From: an uncultured Propionibacteriaceae bacterium
GTDB lineage: Bacteria; Actinomycetota; Actinomycetes; Propionibacteriales; Propionibacteriaceae
DNA: 5,648 nt
Reading direction: 5' to 3'
Assembly: GCA_936941515.1 (NCBI GenBank)
Contig: CAKZJI010000377.1
Span: forward strand, 1 to 5,648
Shown here: positions 1 to 5,648 of the stretch, piece after piece
How the letters are laid out: each line of letters begins with the position of its first letter
Numbering within the stretch: the stretch's first letter is position 1
The notes under the pieces: model-generated
Databases searched by the model: none
Seen by the model: the letters and a program-made list of their open reading frames with translations, nothing else
Told to the model about the DNA's origin: nothing
Made by a program: the position numbers and the translations under genes

Positions 1-476
1 CGACCGGCGCGGTGGGCCTCGTGCGCCGCGACCCGATGGCGATGCTGCCGTTCATGGGCTACCACGTCGGCGACTACCTGCAGCACTGGATCAACATCGG
101 TGAGCGCACCGAGCCTGACAAGCTCCCCAAGATCTTCTACGTCAACTGGTTCCGGCGCGACGTCGACGGAAACTTCCTGTGGCCAGGCTTCGGTGAGAAC
201 TCCCGGGTCCTGAAGTGGATCGTGGAGCGCCTGGAGGGGAGGGTGCCCGCCATCGACACCCCGGCGGGCCTGCTCCCCCGGAAAGAGGACATCGACGTCG
301 CGGGCTTGGAGATCGACGACGACAATCTGGAGCAGGTCGTACGCTACGTCCCACAGGAGTGGGAGGATGAGCTGCCACGGATGCGTCGCTGGCTTCGGTC
401 GTTGGGGCTGAAGGTTCCCCAGGAGGTCCATGATGAGCTCTGGCACATCGCTATGAAGATCATCGGCAGCCGCTGA
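1..476 (+). CDS. pckG: Phosphoenolpyruvate carboxykinase (GTP), C-terminal part
   Basis: Cytosolic enzyme that interconverts oxaloacetate plus GTP with PEP, CO2 and GDP, linking the TCA cycle to gluconeogenesis or anaplerosis. The frame is open from the left edge (first full codon at 3), so the true start lies upstream. About 157 residues are visible of the roughly 600 usual for the family. The segment carries the conserved run RRDPMAMLPFMGYHVGDY (about 24-77), then VNWFRRD and FLWPGFGENSRVLKW. By analogy with the animal GTP-type enzyme, the guanine-binding residues are all present: Phe at 150-152, Phe at 174-176, Phe at 189-191 and Asn at 198-200. This places it in the GTP family, not the ATP (PckA) family. 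The stop is TGA at 474-476. A GTG at 12 is an internal valine, not a start. The gene is transcribed toward the thiamin operon, 190 nt before thiM. Identification is firm; only the N-terminus is unseen. Confidence 0.96.
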   Translation, partial: TGAVGLVRRDPMAMLPFMGYHVGDYLQHWINIGERTEPDKLPKIFYVNWFRRDVDGNFLWPGFGENSRVLKWIVERLEGRVPAIDTPAGLLPRKEDIDVAGLEIDDDNLEQVVRYVPQEWEDELPRMRRWLRSLGLKVPQEVHDELWHIAMKIIGSR

Positions 477-503
477 TCGGCAGGTGGTTTGAGCCTTGGG
501 ACG

Positions 504-520
504 GCCCGTCCGTCTCGGGC
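504..520 (+). terminator. Weak hairpin after pckG, possible terminator
   Basis: GCCCG (504-508) can pair with CGGGC (516-520) across a 7-nt loop, 28 nt after the pckG stop. The stem is only 5 bp and no T-run follows, so this is a poor intrinsic terminator. It is the best candidate in the spacer, but read-through from pckG into the thiamin leader is possible. Confidence 0.2.
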
Positions 521-574
521 AGGGCGAGCTCCATCGGCATCGCACCACCGGTCGGCTTCGACACCCATCGTCCC

Positions 575-583
575 TGCTAATCT
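575..583 (+). promoter_or_regulatory. Possible extended -10 element before the riboswitch
   Basis: TGCTAATCT resembles an extended -10 (TGn followed by an AT-rich hexamer) and is the only AT-leaning stretch in a GC-rich spacer. It would start transcription near 587-590, at about the first base of the aptamer. No convincing -35 at 16-18 bp spacing is seen: TCGACA at 558-563 resembles one but lies too close. A start at 590 would also trim the 5' side of the closing stem. Weak call. Confidence 0.22.
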
Positions 584-586
584 TCA

Positions 587-665
587 GGTGCCGGGGTGCC
601 CCAATAACGGGGCTGAGAGCACACCCGTCGAACCTGATGCAGTTCGCACTGACGAAGGGAGCACC
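587..665 (+). ncRNA. TPP riboswitch (THI element)
   Basis: Cis-acting aptamer in the leader of the thiamin operon that binds thiamin diphosphate and is expected to turn expression off when TPP is plentiful. The THI-box signatures appear in order: GGGGTGCC (593-600), GGCTGAGA (611-618), ACCC (623-626), GAACCTGAT (630-638) and GAAGGGA (654-660). Stems that can be drawn by hand: P1 GGTGC 587-591 with GCACC 661-665; P2 around 592-597 with 623-627; P3 CCCC 599-602 with GGGG 609-612, closed by a short AATAAC loop; P4 CCT 633-635 with AGG 656-658; P5 CAGT 640-643 with ACTG 648-651. P1 ends one base before the thiM ATG, and the Shine-Dalgarno lies within the aptamer 3' strand. Control is therefore inferred to be translational and direct, with no separate expression platform. 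Confidence 0.95.
655..661 (+). promoter_or_regulatory. thiM ribosome binding site, embedded in the TPP aptamer
   Basis: AAGGGAG sits 4 nt before the ATG at 666 and supports that start. The same bases form the conserved AGGGA of the THI element and the 3' side of P4, so TPP binding should hide them from the ribosome. Confidence 0.8.
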
Positions 666-1463
666 ATGAACTTCGCATCCGTCCTGGCCGACATTCGGAC
701 AACCACTCCCCTGGTTCACTGCCTGACCAACACGGTGGTGCCGCAGCTCACCGCGAACGTCCTCCTGGCGCTGGGGGCTGCCCCCGCGATGATCGACCTT
801 CCGGAGGAGGCCGAGATCTTCGCCGCAATGGCGTCGGCGGTGCTGGTCAACGTCGGCAACGGTTCCTCGCAACAGCATGCCGCGCAGCGGGCAGCCACCC
901 GAGCCGCGCACTCGGTCGGCACACCGTGGGTCCTTGATCCCGTGGCGGTCGGCGCACTGCCAGTGCGCACGGCCCTGGCGCGGGAGCTACTAGCCAATCG
1001 CCCCACCGCCATCCGCGGCAATGCCTCCGAGATCATGGGGCTGGCCGGCGTCAGCGCGGGGGGCCGGGGGGTCGATGCCACAGATTCCGTTGAGGCCGCC
1101 GTCGAGACTGCGCATGACCTGGCAGTCAGGCAGGACTGTGTGGTGGCGGTCTCCGGCGCGACCGATGTCATCGTCAGCCGGGACCGCACTACCCGGGTCA
1201 CGGGCGGTCATGCGCTGATGCCGCTGGTCATAGGCACTGGATGCTCACTTGGGGCTGCTGTCGCTGCGGCGCTCGGCGCCACCCGCGGAGTGCCGCGCCC
1301 GCATGATGCGGTCGTCGCAGCCCATGCTGTCTTCGCTGCGGCGGGAATCGTCGCAGGACGGCAGGCAGTAGGACCGGCAAGCTTCGAGATCGCCTGGCGC
1401 GATGCGCTCCACAGCCTGTCGCCGGAGCAGGTGACGGAGCTCGTCCGAGTCGAGGAGGCCTGA
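666..1463 (+). CDS. thiM: Hydroxyethylthiazole kinase ThiM
   Basis: Cytosolic ribokinase-fold kinase that uses ATP to phosphorylate 4-methyl-5-(2-hydroxyethyl)thiazole, giving the thiazole phosphate needed by ThiE; a salvage enzyme. The 265-residue product has normal family length. Visible family motifs: substrate-binding N-terminus VHCLTNTVVPQLTANVLLALG (residues 17-37), with LTN at 20-22; NVGN (62-65); LDPVAVGA (90-97); RGNASEI (117-123); VSGATDVIV (162-170); and the anion-hole/catalytic loop GTGCSLGAA (190-198). Cys193 matches the cysteine of the Bacillus ThiK GTGC motif. The start at ATG 666 is chosen because it follows the Shine-Dalgarno and the riboswitch end. The frame stays open upstream to a GTG at 489, but that would require translating through the aptamer. 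First gene of the operon; its TGA overlaps the thiE ATG by one base. A G6-CC-G6 tract lies at 1058-1071, within codons 131-136. Confidence 0.97.
   Translation: MNFASVLADIRTTTPLVHCLTNTVVPQLTANVLLALGAAPAMIDLPEEAEIFAAMASAVLVNVGNGSSQQHAAQRAATRAAHSVGTPWVLDPVAVGALPVRTALARELLANRPTAIRGNASEIMGLAGVSAGGRGVDATDSVEAAVETAHDLAVRQDCVVAVSGATDVIVSRDRTTRVTGGHALMPLVIGTGCSLGAAVAAALGATRGVPRPHDAVVAAHAVFAAAGIVAGRQAVGPASFEIAWRDALHSLSPEQVTELVRVEEA
1452..1458 (+). promoter_or_regulatory. thiE ribosome binding site inside thiM
   Basis: GAGGAGG lies in the last codons of thiM, 4 nt before the ATG at 1463. It supports this start and, with the TGATG stop/start overlap, suggests translational coupling. Confidence 0.75.
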
Positions 1464-2116
1464 TGGGGGTCGACTGGCGGCTGTACCACGTCACCGACCC
1501 ACAGCTCAGCGGCGGCCGGGATCGGGTCGCCCACGTCGTCGAGCAGGCCGTGTTGGGCGGGGCCGGGGTGATCCAGTTCCGTGACAAGACCGCCACCAAC
1601 CGGGAGTTCCGCGACGGGGTGAGGGCCTGCCAGCAGGCCATTGCCGCCGCCGTCGAGCGTGGCGCACGGCCTGCTGAGTTGTTCGTCAACGACCGGGTGG
1701 CGATCGCCGCCGAGTTCGGCACCCACCTGCACATCGGTCAGGACGACGGCGAGGTCGCTGCCGCCCGGGCCGCCATCGGAGCAGATCGGCTGCTCGGGGT
1801 CTCCGTCAGCTCCCGGGAGCAGCTCGACGCCGTGATCTCCGGTGGGCTCGCCGACGTGGTAGGGATCGGGCCGGTGTGGGAGACCGCCACCAAGACCGAT
1901 GCGGCCCCGGCGCTGGGCGTTGATGGGGTCCGCGACCTGCTGGGCAGCCTTCCCGAAAATCTGAGGGCAGTTGCCATCGGCGGGATCAACCCCACCAACG
2001 CGGCCTCCGTCATCGTCACCGGGGTCGACGGCATCTGCGTGGTCTCCGCCATCGCGGCCGCCCCCGACCCGAGGCTCGCAGCCCAGGAACTGATCACCTT
2101 GTGGAGGAACCCATGA
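1463..2116 (+). CDS. thiE: Thiamin phosphate synthase ThiE
   Basis: Joins hydroxymethylpyrimidine diphosphate to thiazole phosphate, releasing pyrophosphate and giving thiamin monophosphate; a TIM-barrel enzyme of the cytosol. The 217-residue product has usual length. Motifs in order: LYHVTD (7-12, first strand); VIQFRDK (36-42), whose Gln38, Arg40 and Lys42 match the QFREK diphosphate-binding motif of Bacillus Thi[10 protein letters not shown] (74-82), with Asn76 and Asp77; HIGQDD (90-95), an Mg2+/diphosphate site; LGVSVSS (111-117); [14 protein letters not shown] (134-147), whose TATK corresponds to the TETK phosphate loop; AIGGIN (171-176); and VVSAI (193-197). All expected active-site positions are filled, so it should be active. 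Starts at ATG 1463, overlapping thiM by one base, and ends in an ATGA overlap with thiD. It is not fused to ThiD or ThiM, unlike some homologues. ThiE is clearly preferred over the related regulator TenI because the diphosphate- and metal-binding residues are intact. Confidence 0.96.
   Translation: MGVDWRLYHVTDPQLSGGRDRVAHVVEQAVLGGAGVIQFRDKTATNREFRDGVRACQQAIAAAVERGARPAELFVNDRVAIAAEFGTHLHIGQDDGEVAAARAAIGADRLLGVSVSSREQLDAVISGGLADVVGIGPVWETATKTDAAPALGVDGVRDLLGSLPENLRAVAIGGINPTNAASVIVTGVDGICVVSAIAAAPDPRLAAQELITLWRNP
2103..2107 (+). promoter_or_regulatory. thiD ribosome binding site inside thiE
   Basis: GGAGG sits 5 nt before ATG 2113. It decides the thiD start: the upstream in-frame GTG at 2101 would overlap this site and has no Shine-Dalgarno of its own in view. 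Confidence 0.75.
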
Positions 2117-2937
2117 CACCACCTGCTGTCCTCAGCATCGCCGGCTCCGACCCCAGTGGCGGCGCCGGGATCCAGGCCGACCTCAAGGCCTTCGCCGCCT
2201 TCGGCGTCTATGGTTGCGCAGCTCTCGCGGGACTCACGGTGCAGAACACGCAAGGGGTTCGGGCTTCCCAGGCGGTGGCGGCGGACTTCGTCGTCGCCCA
2301 GGTCGAGGCCGTCATCGATGACCTCACCATCTCTGCCACAAAGCTCGGGATGCTCACCAACGCCGAGATCGCCCGGGCTGTGGCCGAGCTGCTCGCGGCC
2401 CGGCGCGGCGAGTTCGGGACCATCGTCCTGGATCCGGTGATGGTCGCGACGTCCGGAGACAGACTGTTGACCGATGACGCCATTGAGGTGGTTCGCACCC
2501 AGTTGCTGCCACTGGCCGACGTCGTCACCCCGAACGTGCCGGAGACCGCGGTGCTGGTCGGGGATTCCCCCGCCACCAGCGGGGAGCAGCTGGCAGCCCA
2601 GGCCGAGCGGCTGCTGGCGGCCGGGGCCCGGGCCGTGCTGGCCAAGGGCGGCCATCTCGACGGGGAGGAGCTGACCGATTTCCTCGTCACCGCCGAGGGC
2701 ACCATCAGGTTGCCGAGCCCACGTGTCCACACCCGCAACACCCATGGCACGGGCTGCACGCTCAGTTCCGCCATCGCCGCCTCGTCGGCGCTGTGCGGCG
2801 CATTCAGCCTGGAGGCACTCAGAACCGCTCGCGACTACCTGCATCGCGCCATCGTCGGCGGCGCCGAATGGCAGCTCTCCCGTCACCCCGAATCCGGCCA
2901 CGGGCCAGTGAACCATCTTGTTCGAGGAGCATCATGA
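2113..2937 (+). CDS. thiD: Hydroxymethylpyrimidine/phosphomethylpyrimidine kinase ThiD
   Basis: Bifunctional cytosolic kinase that phosphorylates 4-amino-5-hydroxymethyl-2-methylpyrimidine to the monophosphate and then the diphosphate, the pyrimidine substrate of ThiE. The 274-residue product is a single ribokinase-type domain of typical length. Motifs: [18 protein letters not shown] (8-25), the N-terminal family signature; TVQNTQGV (42-49), whose Gln44 matches the pyrimidine-contacting Gln44 of the Salmonella enzyme; KLGML (77-81); [10 protein letters not shown] (106-115); TPNVPE (139-144); KGGH (178-181); and the catalytic anion hole [16 protein letters not shown] (208-223) with Cys215. The QNT and [12 protein letters not shown] elements favour ThiD over pyridoxal kinase PdxK/PdxY, although some family members have both activities. 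Start at ATG 2113 gives a 4-nt ATGA overlap with thiE and has a good Shine-Dalgarno. The 3' end overlaps tenA by 4 nt in the same way. The tail after residue 230 ([13 protein letters not shown], then HGPVNH) is usual for the family. Confidence 0.97.
   Translation: MTPPAVLSIAGSDPSGGAGIQADLKAFAAFGVYGCAALAGLTVQNTQGVRASQAVAADFVVAQVEAVIDDLTISATKLGMLTNAEIARAVAELLAARRGEFGTIVLDPVMVATSGDRLLTDDAIEVVRTQLLPLADVVTPNVPETAVLVGDSPATSGEQLAAQAERLLAAGARAVLAKGGHLDGEELTDFLVTAEGTIRLPSPRVHTRNTHGTGCTLSSAIAASSALCGAFSLEALRTARDYLHRAIVGGAEWQLSRHPESGHGPVNHLVRGAS
2924..2929 (+). promoter_or_regulatory. tenA ribosome binding site inside thiD
   Basis: GAGGAG is 4 nt before ATG 2934 and supports that start. The frame is open farther upstream only because it overlaps thiD. 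Confidence 0.7.
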
Positions 2938-3614
2938 CCTGGGTCACCCGCGACTTCTCCGCTGCCGCCTGGCAGCGCATCGCCCCCATCCGGGAGCGCA
3001 TCGACCAGCTGCCGCTGCTGGTCGAGTTGGCCGACGGCTCCCTTGAGGCACGCCGGTTCGTCGAGTACATCGTGCAGGACGACTTCTATCTGCGCGGCTA
3101 CTCCCGCGCATTGGCGCAGCTCGCAGCCCGGGCCCCGCACGCCAGGGCGCGGGCGTTCTGGGCCACCAGCGCCAGCGAGGCGGTTGAGGGCGAGGTGCTG
3201 ATGCATGACGCGCTGTTGAACGACCCGCTGCTGAAGGGCACCCCACATGCCGCCGCCCCGTCACCGACGACCCGCGGCTATGTGAACTTCATCCAGACCG
3301 CGGTGGCCTATGAGCCCTACCCCATCGGGGTGGCGGCAGTGCTGCCCTGCTACTGGGTTTACGCCCAGGTGGGGTTGGACTTGGCGGCCCGGGCAGCGGC
3401 GGTTTCGGATCATCCGTACGGCTCATGGGTGGCCGCCTACGCCGACCCGGCTTTCCAGCAGACCACCGCGCGGGCGATTGAGTTGCTCGACGAGGCCGCT
3501 GAGACCGCCGACGAGGCCACCCGCGCCCAGATGCTCAGCGTCTTCGCCGACGCCACCCGCTACGAGGAGTTGTTCTGGGAGCGCAGCCACCAGTTGGAGG
3601 CCTGGACCCTGTGA
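2934..3614 (+). CDS. tenA: TenA aminopyrimidine aminohydrolase / thiaminase II
   Basis: All-helical TENA/THI-4 family enzyme of the cytosol. In Bacillus it hydrolyses 4-amino-5-aminomethyl-2-methylpyrimidine, a thiamin breakdown product, to hydroxymethylpyrimidine, and can also cleave thiamin. The 226-residue product has family length. Aligned by eye to Bacillus TenA, every catalytic position is kept: Asp49 and Tyr52 in QDDFYL (Bacillus Asp44, Tyr47), Tyr116 (Tyr112), nucleophile Cys139 and Tyr143 in LPCYWVY (Cys135, Tyr139), Tyr169 (Tyr163) and Glu211 in YEELFW (Glu205). This is the cysteine-containing TenA class, not the TenA_E class that lacks the cysteine. Its ATG 2934 overlaps the thiD stop by 4 nt. 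As the last gene of the operon it would feed pyrimidine to ThiD. The exact substrate (aminomethylpyrimidine, formylaminopyrimidine-derived products or thiamin) cannot be told from sequence. Confidence 0.96.
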   Translation: MTWVTRDFSAAAWQRIAPIRERIDQLPLLVELADGSLEARRFVEYIVQDDFYLRGYSRALAQLAARAPHARARAFWATSASEAVEGEVLMHDALLNDPLLKGTPHAAAPSPTTRGYVNFIQTAVAYEPYPIGVAAVLPCYWVYAQVGLDLAARAAAVSDHPYGSWVAAYADPAFQQTTARAIELLDEAAETADEATRAQMLSVFADATRYEELFWERSHQLEAWTL

Positions 3615-3617
3615 GGC

Positions 3618-3656
3618 GTGTGTGGTCCCGTGACACAGATTAACGGGACCACACAC
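3618..3656. terminator. Convergent hairpin, likely bidirectional terminator
   Basis: GTGTGTGGTCCCGT (3618-3631) is a perfect 14-bp inverted repeat of ACGGGACCACACAC (3643-3656), with an 11-nt loop GACACAGATTA. It starts 4 nt after the tenA stop and ends 15 nt before the ppdK stop, in the only gap between two converging genes, so it can serve both. Neither side has a T-run, which is common for actinobacterial hairpin terminators but makes efficiency uncertain. Confidence 0.85.
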
Positions 3657-3670
3657 CTGCACAAGGGATC

Positions 3671-5648
3671 TCAGGCTTGCTTCAGCACGGCCTTGGCGGC
3701 TGCGAAGCGGGCGATCGGCACCCGGTACGGGGAGCAGGAGACATAGTTCAGACCCACCGACTGGAAGAACTCCACGGAATCCGGGTCTCCACCGTGCTCA
3801 CCGCAGACCCCCGTCTTGAGGCTGGGTTTGACGCTACGTCCCTTAGTGACGCCGATCTCCACCAGCTGTCCGACGCCATCAACGTCGATGGACTCGAACG
3901 GGTTGCGCTCCAGCACATGCTCCATCACGTACTGGGTCAGGAAGCCGTTCTCAGCGTCATCGCGACTGATGCCGATGCCGGTCTGGGTGAGGTCGTTCGT
4001 ACCGAAGCTGAAGAAGTCCGCATGCTGGGCGATCTGGTCGGCAACCAGCGCGGCACGCGGCAGCTCAATCATCGTCCCAACAGTCACCTCCAGTTGACGT
4101 CCCGCGGCAGCAAGTTCCTCGGCGACGGTCCGCTCGACGATCTCTCGCTGCACCTGCAGCTCCTTCGACAGTGCGACGAGCGGGATCATGATCTCCACCC
4201 CGACGGTCTCGCCCTCACGGTCCAGCACAGCCAGGGCGGCCCGGATGATGGCGCGGGTCTGCATCTCCGGGATCTCCGGGTACAGCATCGCCAGACGGCA
4301 GCCTCGGGTGCCGAGCATCGGGTTCAGCTCGTGCAGCCGCTTGACCTGGGCCAAAGTGCCGCGCGCGGCCTCCAACTCAGCGGCATCTCCACCTGTCAGT
4401 TCCAGGCGCTGCACCAGGAGGGACTGCTCCACCAGGTTCGGCAGGAACTCGTGCAGCGGTGGGTCCAGCAACCGCACCGTCACGGGCAGCCCCTTCATGG
4501 CTGTGAAGATGCTCTCGAAGTCGGCCTGCTGCATCGGCAGGATCTCCGCCAGGGCATCGGCTCGGGCGTCGCGGGTCTCAGCCAGGATCATGCGACGCAC
4601 GGCGGGCAGACGATCAGCTGCCATGAACATGTGCTCGGTACGGCACAACCCGATGCCTTCGGCTCCCAGCTCCCGGGCCTTGGATGCGTCTTCGAAGTTG
4701 TCGGCGTTGGCGCGAACGCCCAGCTGCCGCACCTCGTCGGCCCAGGTGACCACCCGTTGGAAGTCCTCGTTGATGCGCGGCGGAATCAGCTCTAGAGCCT
4801 CACCGAACACATCGCCCGTCGATCCGTCGAGGGTGATGGTCTCGCCCTCGGCGATCACCCGGCCATCGACGGTGAGGGTCTTCGCCTTCACGTCGATGTG
4901 GATTCCGGCGGCCCCCGCCACGCAGGGTTTGCCCATCCCACGCGCCACCACGGCCGCGTGGGAGGTCATGCCGCCGTGAGCGGTCAGCACGCCCTGGGCG
5001 ACGATGACGCCATGGATGTCGTCGGGGGTGGTCTCGTAGCGCACCAGCACCACCGGCTCCCCCCGACCGCCACGCTCCGCGGCGGTGTCAGCGTCGAAGA
5101 CCACTTCGCCGACAGCAGCTCCGGGAGAGGCGGGAAGCCCCTTCGCGATGGGGGTTCTGCCGTGTTTCGGGTCGATGGCGGGATGCAAAAGCTGGTCCAG
5201 CTGATCGGGTTCGATGCGCAGCAGCGCCTCCTCCTTGGTGATGACGCCCTCATCAACGAGGTCTGAGGCCACCTTCAGTGCGGCGGCGGCGGTGCGTTTG
5301 CCATTGCGGGTCTGGAGCAGGAAGAGCTTTCCGTTCTCGATGGTGAACTCCATATCCTGCATGTCGCGATAGTGGGCCTCCATCTTGCGCATAGTCGCAA
5401 TCAGCTGCTCATAGGCCTCGGGAAGGACCTCCTTCATCTCCGCGAGTGGCCTCGGGGTGCGGATGCCGGCCACCACGTCCTCGCCCTGGGCGTTGACGAG
5501 GAACTCGCCGTAGAGCTCCTGGGCGCCGGTGGAGGGGTTGCGGGTGAAGCACACGCCGGTGGCGGAGTCGTCACCACGGTTGCCAAAGACCATCTGCATG
5601 ACGTTGACGGCGGTGCCGAGGTCGTCGGAGATCTTGTTGGCCTTGCGG
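3671..5648 (-). CDS. ppdK: Pyruvate phosphate dikinase, N-terminus outside window
   Basis: Interconverts pyruvate, ATP and phosphate with PEP, AMP and pyrophosphate through a phosphohistidine carried on a swivelling domain; cytosolic. The frame is open to the right edge (last full codon ends at 5647), so a Met codon at 5597-5599 is internal. About 658 residues are visible of the usual 875-900. Domains in order, numbered from that Met: end of the ATP-grasp domain, with GNRGDDSATGVCFTRNPSTG (6-25) and Glu84/Gln96 in MEFTIENGKLFLLQTR; swivel domain with GGMTSHAAVVARGMGKP (209-225), phosphohistidine His214 (codon 4958-4960) and nearby Thr212, the site regulated in plant homologues; and the PEP/pyruvate TIM barrel with Arg320 (GLCRTEHMF), Arg376 (VRLLDPPLHEF), Glu512 (GTMIELPRA), Asn535-Asp536 (GTNDLTQ) and catalytic Cys599 (GVCGEHGG). 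These correspond to Clostridium residues Arg561, Arg617, Glu745, Asn768, Asp769 and Cys831. This separates it from PEP synthase and PTS enzyme I. Stop codon complement is TCA at 3671-3673. It converges on tenA. Confidence 0.98.
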   Translation of the reverse strand, partial: RKANKISDDLGTAVNVMQMVFGNRGDDSATGVCFTRNPSTGAQELYGEFLVNAQGEDVVAGIRTPRPLAEMKEVLPEAYEQLIATMRKMEAHYRDMQDMEFTIENGKLFLLQTRNGKRTAAAALKVASDLVDEGVITKEEALLRIEPDQLDQLLHPAIDPKHGRTPIAKGLPASPGAAVGEVVFDADTAAERGGRGEPVVLVRYETTPDDIHGVIVAQGVLTAHGGMTSHAAVVARGMGKPCVAGAAGIHIDVKAKTLTVDGRVIAEGETITLDGSTGDVFGEALELIPPRINEDFQRVVTWADEVRQLGVRANADNFEDASKARELGAEGIGLCRTEHMFMAADRLPAVRRMILAETRDARADALAEILPMQQADFESIFTAMKGLPVTVRLLDPPLHEFLPNLVEQSLLVQRLELTGGDAAELEAARGTLAQVKRLHELNPMLGTRGCRLAMLYPEIPEMQTRAIIRAALAVLDREGETVGVEIMIPLVALSKELQVQREIVERTVAEELAAAGRQLEVTVGTMIELPRAALVADQIAQHADFFSFGTNDLTQTGIGISRDDAENGFLTQYVMEHVLERNPFESIDVDGVGQLVEIGVTKGRSVKPSLKTGVCGEHGGDPDSVEFFQSVGLNYVSCSPYRVPIARFAAAKAVLKQA

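Noticed and set aside
462..483. 8-bp direct repeat ATCGGCAG (462-469 and 476-483) around the pckG stop, and GCCG/CGGC 4-bp stem at 469-481
   Set aside because: Too short to call an attachment site or terminator; expected by chance in GC-rich DNA.
499..511. Near-palindrome GGACGG-C-CCGTCC as an operator site
   Set aside because: No known regulator motif is recognised, and it overlaps an alternative weak hairpin; a chance GC-rich palindrome is likelier.
489..665. Upstream extension of the thiM reading frame to a GTG at 489 (59 extra residues)
   Set aside because: The extension would translate the TPP aptamer, lacks family similarity (arginine/serine/proline-rich), and the ATG at 666 has a proper Shine-Dalgarno and matches the usual ThiM N-terminus.
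2101..2112. GTG at 2101 as the thiD start
   Set aside because: It overlaps the Shine-Dalgarno GGAGG that serves ATG 2113; the ATGA overlap at 2113 matches the thiD/tenA junction.
1208..2122. Minus-strand open frame of 304 codons opposite thiM and thiE
   Set aside because: Antisense shadow of certain genes with no family motifs and no sensible context.
1738..2916. Long minus-strand open frame (392 codons) opposite thiE and thiD
   Set aside because: Low-complexity Gly/Asp/Gln-rich translation with no recognisable motif, fully antisense to two well-supported genes; typical of GC-rich codon bias.
3677..4795. Plus-strand open frame of 372 codons opposite ppdK
   Set aside because: Antisense to highly conserved PPDK sequence; its His/Gln/Leu-rich composition is the mirror of ppdK codons.

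Overview
This is a GC-rich window with short intergenic gaps and overlapping stop/start codons. It most likely comes from a chromosomal region of a high-GC Gram-positive bacterium (Actinomycetota). A propionibacterium-like lineage is my best guess, from the mix of a GTP-type PEP carboxykinase, pyruvate phosphate dikinase and a TPP-riboswitch thiamin salvage operon. The genus cannot be fixed from the sequence alone. Base composition looks even throughout, and I see no mobile elements, tRNA, rRNA or CRISPR.

Layout: (1) 1-476, plus strand: the C-terminal quarter of GTP-dependent phosphoenolpyruvate carboxykinase, cut by the left edge. (2) 477-586: a short spacer with a weak hairpin and a possible -10 element. 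(3) 587-665: a TPP riboswitch whose 3' end touches the first start codon of the next operon. (4) 666-3614, plus strand: a tightly overlapped thiM-thiE-thiD-tenA operon. (5) 3615-3670: a 56-nt convergent gap filled mostly by a 14-bp perfect hairpin, likely a shared terminator. (6) 3671-5648, minus strand: pyruvate phosphate dikinase, whose N-terminal third lies beyond the right edge.

How the genes work together: ThiM phosphorylates the thiazole alcohol. ThiD phosphorylates hydroxymethylpyrimidine twice. ThiE joins the two products into thiamin phosphate. TenA can supply hydroxymethylpyrimidine from degraded thiamin. The TPP riboswitch closes the feedback loop. No de novo gene (thiC, thiG, thiS, thiO/H) is present here, so the locus is a salvage module. 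The flanking pckG and ppdK both produce or consume PEP. They have no direct biochemical link to the operon, beyond the fact that pyruvate-metabolising enzymes elsewhere use TPP.

I found no evidence of a previously undescribed system. The most interesting detail is the compact riboswitch, in which the aptamer itself contains the ribosome binding site.
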